Shown in pieces: positions 62,851 to 64,000 of a stretch of 64,000 nt of DNA (the stretch's first letter is position 1; each line of letters starts with the position of its first letter). Source of the DNA: Nemertoderma westbladi (Eukaryota > Xenacoelomorpha > Nemertodermatida > Nemertodermatidae). The DNA is taken from positions 372,001-436,000 of the forward strand of contig JAUCBJ010007289.1 in assembly GCA_032718475.1 (NCBI GenBank), given 5' to 3'. The position numbers and the translations under genes are program-made. The notes beneath the pieces were generated by a model, which saw only the letters and a program-made list of their open reading frames with translations, was not told the DNA's origin and ran no database searches.

Positions 62851-64000
62851 TGTAAAAGCTTTTGTGGATATAATCAGTCCCCTTGCCCGCAAAGTACCGT
62901 GTGGGTATTTTAACGGACATAAAAGTTGTTTTCCTATATGTGTGCTTTGGCGGACATGGAAAGGCACAAAACCCGCAATGCGTGAAATTCTCTAGCACAG
63001 TGTAGCCTTGATGATTCAGATTACGACATCTAACAGCTGGTTGCTGGCATGGAAACGGCCGTTGGACACATGGTTCTTTGTTTCAGCTTAACAGCCAATC
63101 AGAGCGATTTTTACTGTCGATGTGGAGATATTCTACAGATCGTGCTAGGAGTGTTCAGTCTTACTGTTTTCGTGTTACTGTTGTGTTGTTTCTATCTAGG
63201 CCAAGAACACCGGCTCTGGAGTCAATTCGTTTCAGACTTTAGAAGAAACATTAGTAGGCTTAGATTATAGAACGTATAACTGTTATCAACACAGTCGTAC
63301 GGCATATCGTATCATTGATACATTATCGGTACATTGTCATATCATATCTTAACCTACCGTCTTAATGCTTTTTACTGTTGTTATTACATTGGTTGAATAT
63401 TATTATTTGGAGAACATCTATAAAGAACCCAAATTTCCCAATTTTCTTGATACACTACAGGTTAGAGAGACAGGTTACATATAGCGATTGCGACTTATAT
63501 TCTCGTGGTTTGTAGTGAGTTTAATGCTATTTGATAGGCACCTACATGAGTCAATTGCTGTTCTCTTTATATATGATAAAATTCATTGACGGTCGGCAGA
63601 TTAGTGTGCAGTATTGTGCGTTACCGGTAGTGTGCATGATTGTGGCTGATAACTAAGCATTTCCTAAAGAATGCGCCTCATACGTGAATCATAAGCCTTA
63701 CAGTCTTACAGTTGTGTTTAGTATAAGTCATATCTCTGTTTACCTAGATAGAGCGCCATGTCCTAAAGGAACTGTTAATATTTCCCGAAAGTGAATAATA
63801 CTCGTCAGAAATTATTTATTAACGATCAATCGAATAATACAGTAAGCTTACACTGCAATAATAAAATCTAAGCCCTCCGAATCCAGTCTCCCGGGTATAT
63901 CCAGCGGGTGAATGGACGCGCACTAGGCTGGCTTCGGCTAATGTTGTGTTTATTGGTATTAAATACTTGTCATTTACTAAAGTCTATTTGTAAACCAAAA
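62851..64000 (+). repeat. 3' LTR of element C, cut by the window end
   Basis: Starts TGTAAAAGCTTTTG and matches 46093-47225 with about ten substitutions; it keeps 15 bases (TTCCCGAAAGTGAAT region, near 63781) that the left copy has lost. Confidence 0.9.

Larger units (their letters stand above)
46093..64000 (+). mobile_element. Element C: near-complete BEL/Pao retrotransposon with gag, pol and XY
   Basis: Left LTR from 46093, right LTR from 62851 to beyond the window. Internal order: leader, gag, protease remnant, RT, RNase H, integrase, 1.6-kb spacer, X, Y. It belongs to the same family as element D. LTRs differ by about ten substitutions plus a 15-bp and a 1-bp indel over about 1150 bp, so the insertion is fairly recent. 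Defects: stop at 49448, frame change at 50326, protease active site deleted near 52575, stop at 54100, stop between X and Y at 59332. Confidence 0.92.

Noticed and set aside
63049-63270. 73-codon ORF with a membrane-like segment in the C LTR (also 46278-46511)
   Set aside because: The related D LTR region has a hydrophobic ORF (42955-43149) in a different frame. Hydrophobicity follows from T-rich sequence and the frame is not conserved.

Overview
The window is eukaryotic, most likely from an aquatic invertebrate. Metazoan LINE, SINE and BEL/Pao sequences, a fibrinogen-related lectin exon with a spliced 5' end, and a large intronless gene family known mainly from aquatic invertebrates point that way. 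The species cannot be told. No operon, bacterial gene, rRNA or CRISPR array is present. About 80 percent of the window is mobile-element sequence.

Layout. 1-14428: BEL/Pao-type LTR element A on the + strand, with LTRs at both ends about 99 percent identical. It holds a damaged gag, has lost protease, RT, RNase H and most of integrase, and keeps an extra 3' gene (here called XY). It sits inside the gag of a second BEL/Pao element, B, which runs on the - strand (14429 to about 18600). 19063-23863: intronless pseudogene of a repeated family with a PIN/XPG-like motif, split by a fold-back insertion carrying a tRNA-like promoter. 25794-26434: last exon of a fibrinogen-domain gene (- strand). 27825-30667: 5'-truncated RTE-type LINE (- strand) flanked by a 37-bp target duplication. 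30850-32377: scraps of two LINEs and a tRNA-derived SINE. 32378-43913: element D, a BEL/Pao deletion derivative with one long open gag-protease frame. 43912-44853: an identical 942-bp copy of the sequence at D's left edge, followed by the LINE 3' end. 46093-64000: element C, the near-complete relative of D, with LTR, gag, RT, RNase H, integrase, a 1.6-kb spacer, the XY gene and a 3' LTR cut by the window end.

The main discovery candidate is the XY gene found downstream of integrase in A, C and, in remnant form, D. It takes the place an env gene has in some BEL/Pao elements, but it has no signal peptide or membrane segment. It encodes a cysteine/histidine module, a central domain whose motif order matches the WRN/EXD-type DEDDy 3'-5' exonucleases (DxE, D, YxxxE), and three C-terminal CCHC-type zinc knuckles. 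The catalytic positions are kept between A and C although the two proteins are strongly diverged, and the last acidic residue is Glu instead of the usual Asp in both. C and D share a conserved structured leader 80 nt before the XY start and two hairpin-AATAAA modules in the spacer before it.

No element is intact. C has two in-frame stops, a frame change and a deletion of the protease active site. D keeps the protease but has lost RT and integrase. A has lost nearly all of pol. Trans-complementation between such copies is plausible but is inference. Element A also carries five dispersed copies of an 18-bp palindrome that coding does not explain.
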